64,000 bases of DNA, from contig JAFKEE010000046.1 in the NCBI GenBank assembly GCA_017307505.1, positions 45,081-109,080 of the forward strand. The letters are read 5' to 3'. This DNA is from Acidobacteriota bacterium (GTDB lineage Bacteria; Acidobacteriota; Terriglobia; Bryobacterales; Bryobacteraceae). This document shows positions 17,442-25,822 of this stretch, in pieces; position 1 is the stretch's first letter; each line of letters opens with the position of its first letter. The notes below the pieces were generated by a model, which worked only from the letters and a program-made list of their open reading frames with translations, was not told the origin of the DNA and made no database searches. The position numbers and the translations under genes are program-made.

Positions 17442-20400
17442 CTACGGGATGGTCCAGCCGCCGCTGAGAACCCAGCCGGAGTCCCGCAGCAGAGGATCCA
17501 ACGTCCGCTGATACAGATTCCTGGGGCCCGTCATCGGAGCTTTAAACACGACCGGGACGTTGAGGACGACGGCGCCGGCTTGCGACGTGACCTTCGTGGC
17601 GGCGGGGTTGATGGCACACGCGCTGCTGTCGAGCGCCGTTGAGGCAACGCCGGGCTGGACAGGTCCCAGGAAAAAGCCAACATCGCTGGAGTAGACCCAG
17701 ATTCCATTGCCGGCCCGATCGTAGTGGAAGAAGCAGAAGTTCTGCGCGCCGGCGTCGGCGGCGTTCGAGATGAGGAACTGCGACCAGCCTCCGGTGGTGC
17801 CCCCGAATCCGGCCGGATCCGCGTAAGTGAGCTGGAACGTCTGGCTGGAGCCGGAGCCGGAGCCGGGCGCAACCTGCATTGCGCCCATAGGCGCTTGCAC
17901 GGCGCTCCAGGCGCCCTTCTGGACCCACAGCGTGTCCTGTTCGCCGGCGCCATAGGCGCGAAGGTAGATGTTTTTGGTTGCGGTCTGTTTGAAGACGATT
18001 TCGGCCCGCAGCAATATCTCCGCCCCGCTGCCAACCACGGAGGAGGTCTTCGTGTTCAGAGCGCAGAACGAGTTCTGCAGGGCGAAGCTGGCCGTTCCGG
18101 GCTTCACCGGGCCGACGAAGAAGCCACCTTCTCCATACAGCCAGAATCCGTCGCCATAGGCGTCGTAGTGGACGAAGCAATAAGGCTGCCCACCACCGTC
18201 CGGCGCCGCCGCCAGGAGAAGCTGAACCCACGGGAGCTGGTGGTAATCCGAAGTCATGGCATACCTGGCATTAAACACGGCCGTGGAACCGCCGCCCGCA
18301 GCCGGGCTGACACTCACCACCCTGGGCGCAGTGTCGAGCACGGGGAAGTTGCCGATGTTCGACAGGCCGCCGCCGGGGCTGGGATTGAAGACTGTGATTC
18401 TGTTGCTGCTTGCCCCGAGAAGGTCGGAAGCCGGAATGGTTGCCTTGACCTGGGACGGGCTGACGTAGGTCGTTGGACGATCCTGGTCGTTCCACCGAAC
18501 CACCGCGTCCGTCGCGAAATAGGTGCCGTTGACGGTTAAGACCATGCCGGCGCTCCAGGCAGTTCCGCTCACCGGCGAGAGGCTCGTGATGGCAGGGACG
18601 CGACTGATAATGTTGACGATATTGGCGCCGGATGAGCCTCCGCCCAGCGGGGGATTATAGATCGTCACCAGACCGGTGCCCTTGACAGCCAGGTCGGCCG
18701 GCGTTAGTTCGAAGACCAGATACTTGGGACCGTGGTAGTAGGTCTTGCGGTCTGAGCCGTTCCAGCGCGCAACGCTATTCTGCACAAAACCTGATCCAAT
18801 GACGGTAAACGTATAGCCAGGGCTCCCGGCCAGCACCTGATAGGTGGAGAGCGTGTATAGGGTGGGCACAGGGTTCGGCAATGTGATGTTGGCGCTGCCC
18901 GACTTGCCAGGGTCCTGAACGGAGGTGGCATAGACCGTGACGGTGCTGGCCGAGGCTGGGGATGGAGCCGTATAGAGGCCGGAGGCGCTGATGCTGCCGG
19001 CGCCGGCGGGCCGGATGCTCCAGGTGACCGCGCCCGAGCCGCCAGTGACGGTGGCGGTGAACTGCCTGCTCTGACCAACCTCCAGGTTCACGCTGGCTGG
19101 TGAGACCTGGACGCTGATGCCGGAATCGGGACCTTCTGAGAACTGAGTGAGGAACCAGGCATTCCGGCCGCTGAAGGCAGTCTGGACCGCGCTGGGAGAG
19201 ACCGGGAAATCCTGCGAAGCGGCGACTCCGCCCACGTAGATGCGTCCCGCGCTGTCGCGCCCGATTCCGGAACCGGCCTCGTCGTGGGAGCCGCCGAAGG
19301 TTCGCGAATAGGCCAGGGAGGATCCAGTGGGATTGATTTTGGCCAGGAACGGATGGAAGGGCGAGGATCCGCCGAGAATGTACTTTCCGGCTGCCGAAGG
19401 GTCGGCCTCGCCGCGGAAGATGGGCGCGGAAATGCCCGTCGGAAGCCAGGTCGCGCCTCCGTCCGTGGATTCCAGCACATTGTTGTAGCGCTTGTCGGTG
19501 ATGGCATAGACGGAGCCACCGAGGGGATGGGGCAGAACAGCAAGGGAGCTGGCCGAGTAGTCGGTGTAGACGTAATTCCAGGTCAGGCCACGGTCTGTGC
19601 TCTTTTGGATCCCGCCATAGCCGGCGCCCCACACCACCATGGAATTCGTCGGGTCGAACCGCGTGTCCACCATCTGGGCGAAGTCCATCTGGGTGCGCGG
19701 CGACCAGCTTTGTCCGCCATTGGCGGACTCGAATATGCCTGAGTCCGAAGCGGCATACAGCCGCAGGGAGTCTTTCGGATCCACCAACAGGTCGGATACG
19801 GCACAGACCGGCCAATAGCAGGAGTGAGCCGTATTCAGACTGCCCAGTTGCTGCCAGGTCGAGCCGCTATCGGAGCTGCGCACCACCGCCGGCTGGAATT
19901 GGACATAGCCGAAGGCGTAGCGGATCGCCTGGTTTTTCGGGTCGGACTTCATCCCGTTCAGGTTCGTGAGCGGAATGGAGGCGGATGTCCAGGTTGCGCC
20001 GCCATCCAGGCTGCGCCAAAAATGACTGGTCCCGCCCACCCAGACGGTATTGGGATTCACCGGATCGATGACGACGCGATCCAGCCAGATCGTGGTCGGG
20101 CTGGGCAGGTCGGACCAGTTCAGGCCACCGTTCGTGGACTTCAGCATCCGCCCTTCGAAGCCCGAACACGCATACATGACGAGAGGATTGAGCGGGTTCA
20201 CGGCGATGGAGAAAATACGTTCACCCCAGCCATCATTCGCCCTGCGATACCGGCCATTCTCCTGGACAAAGAAGGGGGATGCGGAGCCGACAGGAAGCGC
20301 CGGCGCGCCTGACGTGTCATTGGACGGAAAATCGGGACTCTGAGTCCGGCCGGTGACGTAGGCATTGCCGGCGGAGTCCCGCGTGACGTCCAATGCTTCA

Positions 20401-22268
20401 TCCATACCCTTGCCGCCGAGGTAGGTGAAGTAGTCCAGGGCGGTGCCCGATGGATTGAGCTTCAGCGCGAAGGCGTCCATCAGTGAGCCGCCGTGCGCGG
20501 CCTGAAATGTTGTGGCGCCGGCGGGCATGCCGAGGGCTCCGGCCCGGCCCACGACATAGGCAGCCCCCAGGCTGTCGACGGTAATTGCCTGTCCCGTCGA
20601 ATAAGCCCCATCTGTAATGGGCAGGCTCCGCTCGCCCTGGGGCACGACAAAACTGTAGACAATCTGACCTTGTTGGTTCAGTTTCGTGATAAAGACCTGA
20701 TAGCCAACGCCTGGCATGTTGGTCTGGACCCCGGTCTGCGGAAAGTCTGCCCTTACCGCGCCGCCGGTCACATAGGCATTGCCCACGGCGTCGACGGCCA
20801 CCGCCAGCGGCAGGTCGGAGCCGGCGGAACCGATTCGCTTCGAGTAGGCAAGCCCGCTGCCATCCGGCTTCACCTTCAGGACGAGCGCCTCGCGGTTGCC
20901 TACGACCGCCACAGCCGCACCTGTCTGGTCCACGGCGATCCCGCTGATGGGTTGTAAAGAGCCGATGTCCATCGTCCAAAGCAACTGATCGCCGGCCGGC
21001 GCCAGTTTCGAGATGAAGCCGCTGCCGCCGAGGAAGATATTGCCCGTCTGGTCCACCGTCAGCGCGATCGCATCAGTCCCGGCCAGGGTGCAGAACTGAA
21101 CGGTGTCGCCGGTGGGGTTGACCTTACACACCACGCCTTTGGCGGAAGAGGGTCCGGGCCATTGCAGCGGGAAGGCGAACCCCCAGGTGTCCACGGTTCC
21201 GGCAATGTAGGAATAACCCTGCGAATCCACCACCATTGGGGCGAAGGGCCGGTTCAGGTTAACGACAAAATCCCATTGGCCGGGATTCTCTGCATAGTTG
21301 GCATCGCCAAACTGAAACTCCGAGCGGCCCAGGAAGGTGCTGAAGCCAATGACCGGGTCGACCACCAGTTCCCGGGCTCTGTTGTACTCTCCCAGGTCAA
21401 ACTGGAAAGAGCCGTCCGGGTTTTGAATGTAGCGGGCTTCTACCTTCGTCCTGCCCGCGCTTTCCTGTTCCTGATAGGCCTCCGGAAGCCGGTGCCGGAT
21501 CGCTCCGTCCCCGGTTTCCGCAACGATGTCACCGTCCTGATTGAGCGCAACCTGACTGGCGCCCTCGAATCGCAGGGAGACCGGACTCAGGTCCGCACCG
21601 GGCCGGGCAACCAGGTCGTATTCGAGTTCGCCATGACTGGCATGCACCAGAACATCCACTCCTGGGTATGCGTCGTGATAGCGGACTGCAGCAAAGTTCT
21701 CGACGCCGGTAATCCAGGTTTTCGGATCGGGCCCCGGCAGGAAGTTCAGCCTGGTCTCCAGCTGCGATTCGCCGGAAATCCGCGGGTTGGGCGCCGAGCC
21801 TTCAAACACCAGGGCCACCCGGCTGCGTGGGCCCACCAGAATGATGCGGTGATCCTGGAAGAGAATCGTCCGCCCCTGGGCGCGGGTCAGAAACCGCACT
21901 GATTCGTCAGCCTGGCCCCGGTTCTGTTCAAACATCGCCGGCAATTGCAGTCCCCGGGCGGCCCCCAGGCGGGCTGTTTGTCCGGGCCGCGGCTGAGTGG
22001 AAGCCACCTGAACTGGCGGTCTCTGCTGGGCGCGAGGAGTGCCGGCTACGGCATGTGGGCCTGAACTCGCCTTAGGTACGGCCTCAGATGCGTGGTGGCG
22101 AACCTTTGCGGCCTGCCAACTGCCGCCGGCGGGCCTCTGAGCACCGGGACTCTGGACCCGATGCCTGCCTCGATACTGCCAGATTCCTATCGCGCAAATC
22201 GAGAAACAGACCAAACCGAAGAACGCGATTCTCCGAACCGAATAAAGACCGAATTCAGACTGCCGCAA
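17442..22268 (-). CDS. Giant surface protein: DUF7948-like, SBBP repeats, BNR propeller, Ig-like, IPT/TIG and duplicated C-terminal domain
   Basis: A 1608-residue exported protein with a membrane segment at ~12-28. Residues ~105-330 match the N-terminal domain that precedes SBBP repeats (FEQNRGQADESVRFL ... ELVVDPVIGFSTFLG). SBBP-type blades (e.g. VDAVGNAYVTG, DSAGNAYVTGRTQSPDFP) fill ~330-650. Sortilin/BNR-like blades (LKSTNGGLNW, RSLDGGATWTS, KSTDRGLTW) fill ~680-1010, then an SBBP blade, a BIG2-like Ig domain (~1085-1165) and two IPT/TIG domains (~1170-1340). The last ~265 residues are two copies of one ~125-residue unit containing YCFVHYDAYGDGFWLY / FCFFHYDRAGNGIWVY. Such proteins are frequent in Solibacter relatives; their substrate is unknown. 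Confidence 0.85.
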   Translation of the reverse strand: MRQSEFGLYSVRRIAFFGLVCFSICAIGIWQYRGRHRVQSPGAQRPAGGSWQAAKVRHHASEAVPKASSGPHAVAGTPRAQQRPPVQVASTQPRPGQTARLGAARGLQLPAMFEQNRGQADESVRFLTRAQGRTILFQDHRIILVGPRSRVALVFEGSAPNPRISGESQLETRLNFLPGPDPKTWITGVENFAAVRYHDAYPGVDVLVHASHGELEYDLVARPGADLSPVSLRFEGASQVALNQDGDIVAETGDGAIRHRLPEAYQEQESAGRTKVEARYIQNPDGSFQFDLGEYNRARELVVDPVIGFSTFLGRSEFQFGDANYAENPGQWDFVVNLNRPFAPMVVDSQGYSYIAGTVDTWGFAFPLQWPGPSSAKGVVCKVNPTGDTVQFCTLAGTDAIALTVDQTGNIFLGGSGFISKLAPAGDQLLWTMDIGSLQPISGIAVDQTGAAVAVVGNREALVLKVKPDGSGLAYSKRIGSAGSDLPLAVAVDAVGNAYVTGGAVRADFPQTGVQTNMPGVGYQVFITKLNQQGQIVYSFVVPQGERSLPITDGAYSTGQAITVDSLGAAYVVGRAGALGMPAGATTFQAAHGGSLMDAFALKLNPSGTALDYFTYLGGKGMDEALDVTRDSAGNAYVTGRTQSPDFPSNDTSGAPALPVGSASPFFVQENGRYRRANDGWGERIFSIAVNPLNPLVMYACSGFEGRMLKSTNGGLNWSDLPSPTTIWLDRVVIDPVNPNTVWVGGTSHFWRSLDGGATWTSASIPLTNLNGMKSDPKNQAIRYAFGYVQFQPAVVRSSDSGSTWQQLGSLNTAHSCYWPVCAVSDLLVDPKDSLRLYAASDSGIFESANGGQSWSPRTQMDFAQMVDTRFDPTNSMVVWGAGYGGIQKSTDRGLTWNYVYTDYSASSLAVLPHPLGGSVYAITDKRYNNVLESTDGGATWLPTGISAPIFRGEADPSAAGKYILGGSSPFHPFLAKINPTGSSLAYSRTFGGSHDEAGSGIGRDSAGRIYVGGVAASQDFPVSPSAVQTAFSGRNAWFLTQFSEGPDSGISVQVSPASVNLEVGQSRQFTATVTGGSGAVTWSIRPAGAGSISASGLYTAPSPASASTVTVYATSVQDPGKSGSANITLPNPVPTLYTLSTYQVLAGSPGYTFTVIGSGFVQNSVARWNGSDRKTYYHGPKYLVFELTPADLAVKGTGLVTIYNPPLGGGSSGANIVNIISRVPAITSLSPVSGTAWSAGMVLTVNGTYFATDAVVRWNDQDRPTTYVSPSQVKATIPASDLLGASSNRITVFNPSPGGGLSNIGNFPVLDTAPRVVSVSPAAGGGSTAVFNARYAMTSDYHQLPWVQLLLAAAPDGGGQPYCFVHYDAYGDGFWLYGEGGFFVGPVKPGTASFALQNSFCALNTKTSSVVGSGAEILLRAEIVFKQTATKNIYLRAYGAGEQDTLWVQKGAWSAVQAPMGAMQVAPGSGSGSSQTFQLTYADPAGFGGTTGGWSQFLISNAADAGAQNFCFFHYDRAGNGIWVYSSDVGFFLGPVQPGVASTALDSSACAINPAATKVTSQAGAVVLNVPVVFKAPMTGPRNLYQRTLDPLLRDSGWVLSGGWTIP

Positions 22269-22459
22269 ACTCCCACTCCCGTCTACACCTTACTACGCGG
22301 TGCACCAATCACAGGCATCAGCGAAGAATTAAACACACTCAATATGAGCCGCGGCACGGGAAATACGGTGGCCTGTTCCCGGTTATCCAGGCTCCCGGGA
22401 ATCGGGAATTGTTTCCACAGCGCTGGGAGGAGGTCGGGTCCGCGCACCGGAACGGGTAG

Positions 22460-23716
22460 TTACCTCGTCGCCAGGGAAGCAGCCTCTTTGACCTCAACCG
22501 GCCGGTTGACTTCCGAAGCCCAATGCAATGCTTCCAGGTAAGCATTCCCGGTGTCATCGAGCGAGATGCCCAGTTGCCGGCAAAGCGGCAACAACTCCTC
22601 AGAGAACACGGCCTCGTAGGATTCGACAAGTTGAACCAGCGCACGGAGATCGCTCTCGCCGCGGTGCAGCAGCGCGTCCGAAACTTCACCGCACAAGCCC
22701 AGCTGCTGAACGACATCTGTCATGGGCAACTGAAGCACCGCATCGAGCAGCGAGAACATGCCGGCCATGAAAGCCTCTGAGGGGTGAATCTTCGGTTTGA
22801 TGTTGGTAGTGAGCAACTCCGACATGCGAGCCCTCGCCAGCGCGTTCTCAGTGATCTCCGGACAGCGCCCCTTCGCCAGCGTCGGCAGGAGGACGATGGT
22901 AATCCAGCGCCGGGTCTCGTCCTCGCCCAATCTCATGAGGCACTGCCGCAGACCAGTGATCTCGCGCCGGGCCCCGAATCGGGCCGAATTCGAGTACTGC
23001 ACCAGCCGGTAGCAGAGCGCCACATCGCTCTCGATGATCTCCTTGACCTGATTCAGGTTGAATTCCCTGGAACTCAGCAGCCGCAGCAGCTTCAGTTTTG
23101 CGTTCACACTCGACGGTAAGGTCCTACCGCCAATCACGCGGGGACGGTGCAAAAAGTATCCCTGAAGGTAGTCGTAGCCCGCGGCCAGGGCCATATCGCG
23201 CTCAGCCTGGGTTTCCACCTTTTCCGCCAGCAGCCGCAGTTTGCGGCGTTTGAGCTGCCGCGCCAGCTTCGCGGCTTCGCCGGCGGAGAGCGAACGCAAG
23301 TCCACCTTTACCCAATCGATGACATCGAGCATGGGTTCGGCCACCGGCTGGCCCACATAATCGTCGAGCACGACGAGAAAGCCTCTTGCCCGGAGCGAGC
23401 GGCACATGGCCAGTACCTCTTCGTCCGGTTCCACATCCTCCAGGATCTCGAGGCCGATCACATCCGGGGGCAGCGAATAGATCCGCTCATCCAGGAGCAT
23501 TTTGCGCGGCACGTTTACCAGCGCACGCCGGCCCTTCAACAGGGCGTCGAGCCCGATATCGAGGAAGCCGGCAGAGAGGACTTGCCAGCTTGCCAGATCG
23601 TCATTGCGGCAGGAGCTGTTCTCGTCCGGCAATGCGCGAAAGAGCAGCTCGTAAGCAACGACATTGTTGGCGCGATCATAAATGGCCTGGCGCGCGACAT
23701 GGACGTCTTGTGCCAT
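22460..23716 (-). CDS. EAL-HDOD signalling protein (YuxH type)
   Basis: A 418-residue cytoplasmic protein. The N-terminal EAL domain (~1-195) has YELLFR, VNVPRKMLL, LEILEDVEPDE, LDDYVG, VKVDLRSL, AEKVET and LQGYFLHRP, the normal pattern for this EAL-HDOD class. The C-terminal HDOD domain (~200-400) has FNLNQVKEIIESDVALCYRLVQYSNSARF split over its helices and HPSEAFMAGMFSLLDAVL. Members take part in c-di-GMP-linked and motility control; whether this one hydrolyses c-di-GMP cannot be decided. ATG 23716 is preferred over the upstream in-frame start at 23731. The gene lies upstream of the SBBP protein with 191 bases between. Confidence 0.85.
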   Translation of the reverse strand: MAQDVHVARQAIYDRANNVVAYELLFRALPDENSSCRNDDLASWQVLSAGFLDIGLDALLKGRRALVNVPRKMLLDERIYSLPPDVIGLEILEDVEPDEEVLAMCRSLRARGFLVVLDDYVGQPVAEPMLDVIDWVKVDLRSLSAGEAAKLARQLKRRKLRLLAEKVETQAERDMALAAGYDYLQGYFLHRPRVIGGRTLPSSVNAKLKLLRLLSSREFNLNQVKEIIESDVALCYRLVQYSNSARFGARREITGLRQCLMRLGEDETRRWITIVLLPTLAKGRCPEITENALARARMSELLTTNIKPKIHPSEAFMAGMFSLLDAVLQLPMTDVVQQLGLCGEVSDALLHRGESDLRALVQLVESYEAVFSEELLPLCRQLGISLDDTGNAYLEALHWASEVNRPVEVKEAASLATR

Positions 23717-24003
23717 CCGGCTACCTCGCACCGCCGCCCAAGGTCAAAGAATACGATGCGGAGCCATCCATCGAAAGGTGCCTTTTAATCACTCACACCG
23801 TTGTATCGGCTCAATTCCGCCGGTCGATAGACCTAATCGGATTAAATCGAGGGTCCTGCATCAGGAAACAGCTGAGCCGTATGAACAGGATCAAATTGTC
23901 CATTATTCTGCGCCGTTCGGAAGCCCGGCGGGTTGGGTCGATCCTGTACGATGTGTACGACCAGAGTCCAGGAATTCCTCCGCCTGGACAGGAGACTGAA
24001 TCA

Positions 24004-25683
24004 ATGCCAACATTCGACCTTACGCGCCGCTCGCTCCTGGGCACGGCGGCGGCCCTCCCGCTGGCGGCGGCAAAGGGCCAGACGGCCACGGCCTCGCCCG
24101 GTTTTATCAACATTCTGCGACCGCCGGACCAGGTGACAGCTCAGTTGGAGAAGGAATTCGTCCCGCTGGTGAAGACGGGCACCCGCTGGTCCGGCAAAGG
24201 GGTGGAGGTCGAAGCCGAGCCGCGCGGCGCGGAGATCCCGGTCCGCATCGAAGCGGAGCAGGCGCCGCTACAGCGGATTCACCTTCGCTGGCGCGCCCGC
24301 GTCCCCCTCACCTGGCGGGTGCTGAACGAACAGTGGGAGCGCAGCTACGGCGACCTGGAATGGCGCGGAATGCTGGGCGAGCGCATCCTGCCCTGGTACT
24401 TTCTGGCCTTCGACGGGCGTTCGACTCACGGCTACGGTGTGGGCACCGGGGCCAATTCATTCGCTTTCTGGCAGGCGGACCCGGACGGGATTTCGCTCTG
24501 GCTGGATGTCAGGAATGGCGGCGGCGCGGTACAGCTCGGCCAGCGTGTGCTGGAAGCCGCGGTCATCCGCACGCGGCGGGGTGTTCCTGGTCAAACACCG
24601 TTCGAAGCGGCGCGCCAGTTCTGCCGGGTGTTGTGTCCCAAACCGCGACTCGCCGGCGGCCCGACCTACGGCGCGAACAACTGGTACTACGCTTACGGCC
24701 AGAATTGCTCCGCCGCCGACATTCTGCGAGACTCGGCCATCCTGACGGAGTTGTCACCCGCCGGCGGGCACCGGCCGTTCATGGTGATCGACGACGGTTG
24801 GCAGATGACGAACACCGCCGGCCCGTGGGATCGCGGCAATGCGAGTTTCCCCGACATGGCGAAACTGGCCTCCGACATGAAGAGCCGTGGGGTACGTCCA
24901 GGCATCTGGACCCGTCCTCTCTACACAACCGCCGCCATCCCGGACAGCGCCCGCTTGCGCGGGCCGGGCAAAGGGCGCGGTGCCACCATCGATCCCACGG
25001 TGCCCGAGATGGCGGAGTTGATCCGGCAGGACACCCGGCGTGTGGCGTCGTGGGGCTACGACCTGATCAAGCATGATTACAGCAGCTTCGACCTGACGGG
25101 GCGCTGGGGTTTCGCGATGGGGGCCGAACTCACCGACGGGGGCTGGCACTTCGCTGACCGGAGCAGGACCAATGCCGAAGTGACCCTCGCGCTGTACCGC
25201 AGCCTGCGCGAGGCGGCCGGCGGCGCACTGCTGATCGGCTGCAATACCTTCGGTCACCTTGGCGCCGGGTTGTTCGAACTCCAGAGGATCGGCGACGACA
25301 CCAGCGGCCGCGACTTCCACCGGACCCGCCGGATGGGCGTCAACACGCTCGCCTTCCGGGCGGCTCAACACGACACGTTCTTCGGAGCTGACGCGGATTG
25401 TGTGCCCATCACCCCGGATGTCCCCTGGGATCTCACCGCCCGATGGCTCGACCTGGTCGCCCGCAGCGGGACGCCGTTGTTCGTCTCGGCCGATCCGCGG
25501 TCTCTCACTCCGGAAGTGAGGAAAGCGATCCAAGGGGCGCTTGCCTCCGCCGCCCGTCCGCAATCTCTCGCGGAACCGCTGGACTGGATGGAAACGACGA
25601 CTCCTGGACGTTGGCGCATCCAGGGCAAGGTCGTCGAGTATGACTGGTATGGTCCGGAAGGGGGAACGCCGTTTCCGAGGTAA
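24004..25683 (+). CDS. Exported clan-D alpha-galactosidase-like glycoside hydrolase
   Basis: A 559-residue protein with a Tat-like signal (DLTRRSLLGTAAALPLAAA). After an N-terminal beta domain (~40-210), the (beta/alpha)8 part has NNWYYAYGQN, FMVIDDGWQ, GVRPGIWTRPL and YDLIKHDYSSFD, the usual GH27/GH36 layout with nucleophile Asp358 in KHD. RIGDDTSG (Asp431/Asp432) is the likely acid/base region. A Greek-key C-terminal domain appears shortened. AGGAGA precedes the ATG at 24004, although the frame is open further upstream. The exact family (GH27 versus GH36-like) and substrate remain open; periplasmic action on alpha-galactosides is inferred. Confidence 0.82.
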   Translation: MPTFDLTRRSLLGTAAALPLAAAKGQTATASPGFINILRPPDQVTAQLEKEFVPLVKTGTRWSGKGVEVEAEPRGAEIPVRIEAEQAPLQRIHLRWRARVPLTWRVLNEQWERSYGDLEWRGMLGERILPWYFLAFDGRSTHGYGVGTGANSFAFWQADPDGISLWLDVRNGGGAVQLGQRVLEAAVIRTRRGVPGQTPFEAARQFCRVLCPKPRLAGGPTYGANNWYYAYGQNCSAADILRDSAILTELSPAGGHRPFMVIDDGWQMTNTAGPWDRGNASFPDMAKLASDMKSRGVRPGIWTRPLYTTAAIPDSARLRGPGKGRGATIDPTVPEMAELIRQDTRRVASWGYDLIKHDYSSFDLTGRWGFAMGAELTDGGWHFADRSRTNAEVTLALYRSLREAAGGALLIGCNTFGHLGAGLFELQRIGDDTSGRDFHRTRRMGVNTLAFRAAQHDTFFGADADCVPITPDVPWDLTARWLDLVARSGTPLFVSADPRSLTPEVRKAIQGALASAARPQSLAEPLDWMETTTPGRWRIQGKVVEYDWYGPEGGTPFPR

Positions 25684-25822
25684 AAGACCCGGCTGGCGCT
25701 TGAAGTATAAATAGAAGTTCTAACCGTAAACAACAGCAGACTAGACAGTTTTGCGTCGCAATTGAGCCGTTACGCGTTGGGAGACGATAGCAGGTCTGCC
25801 GGGGCCTCAGGCGGCCGGCCCC

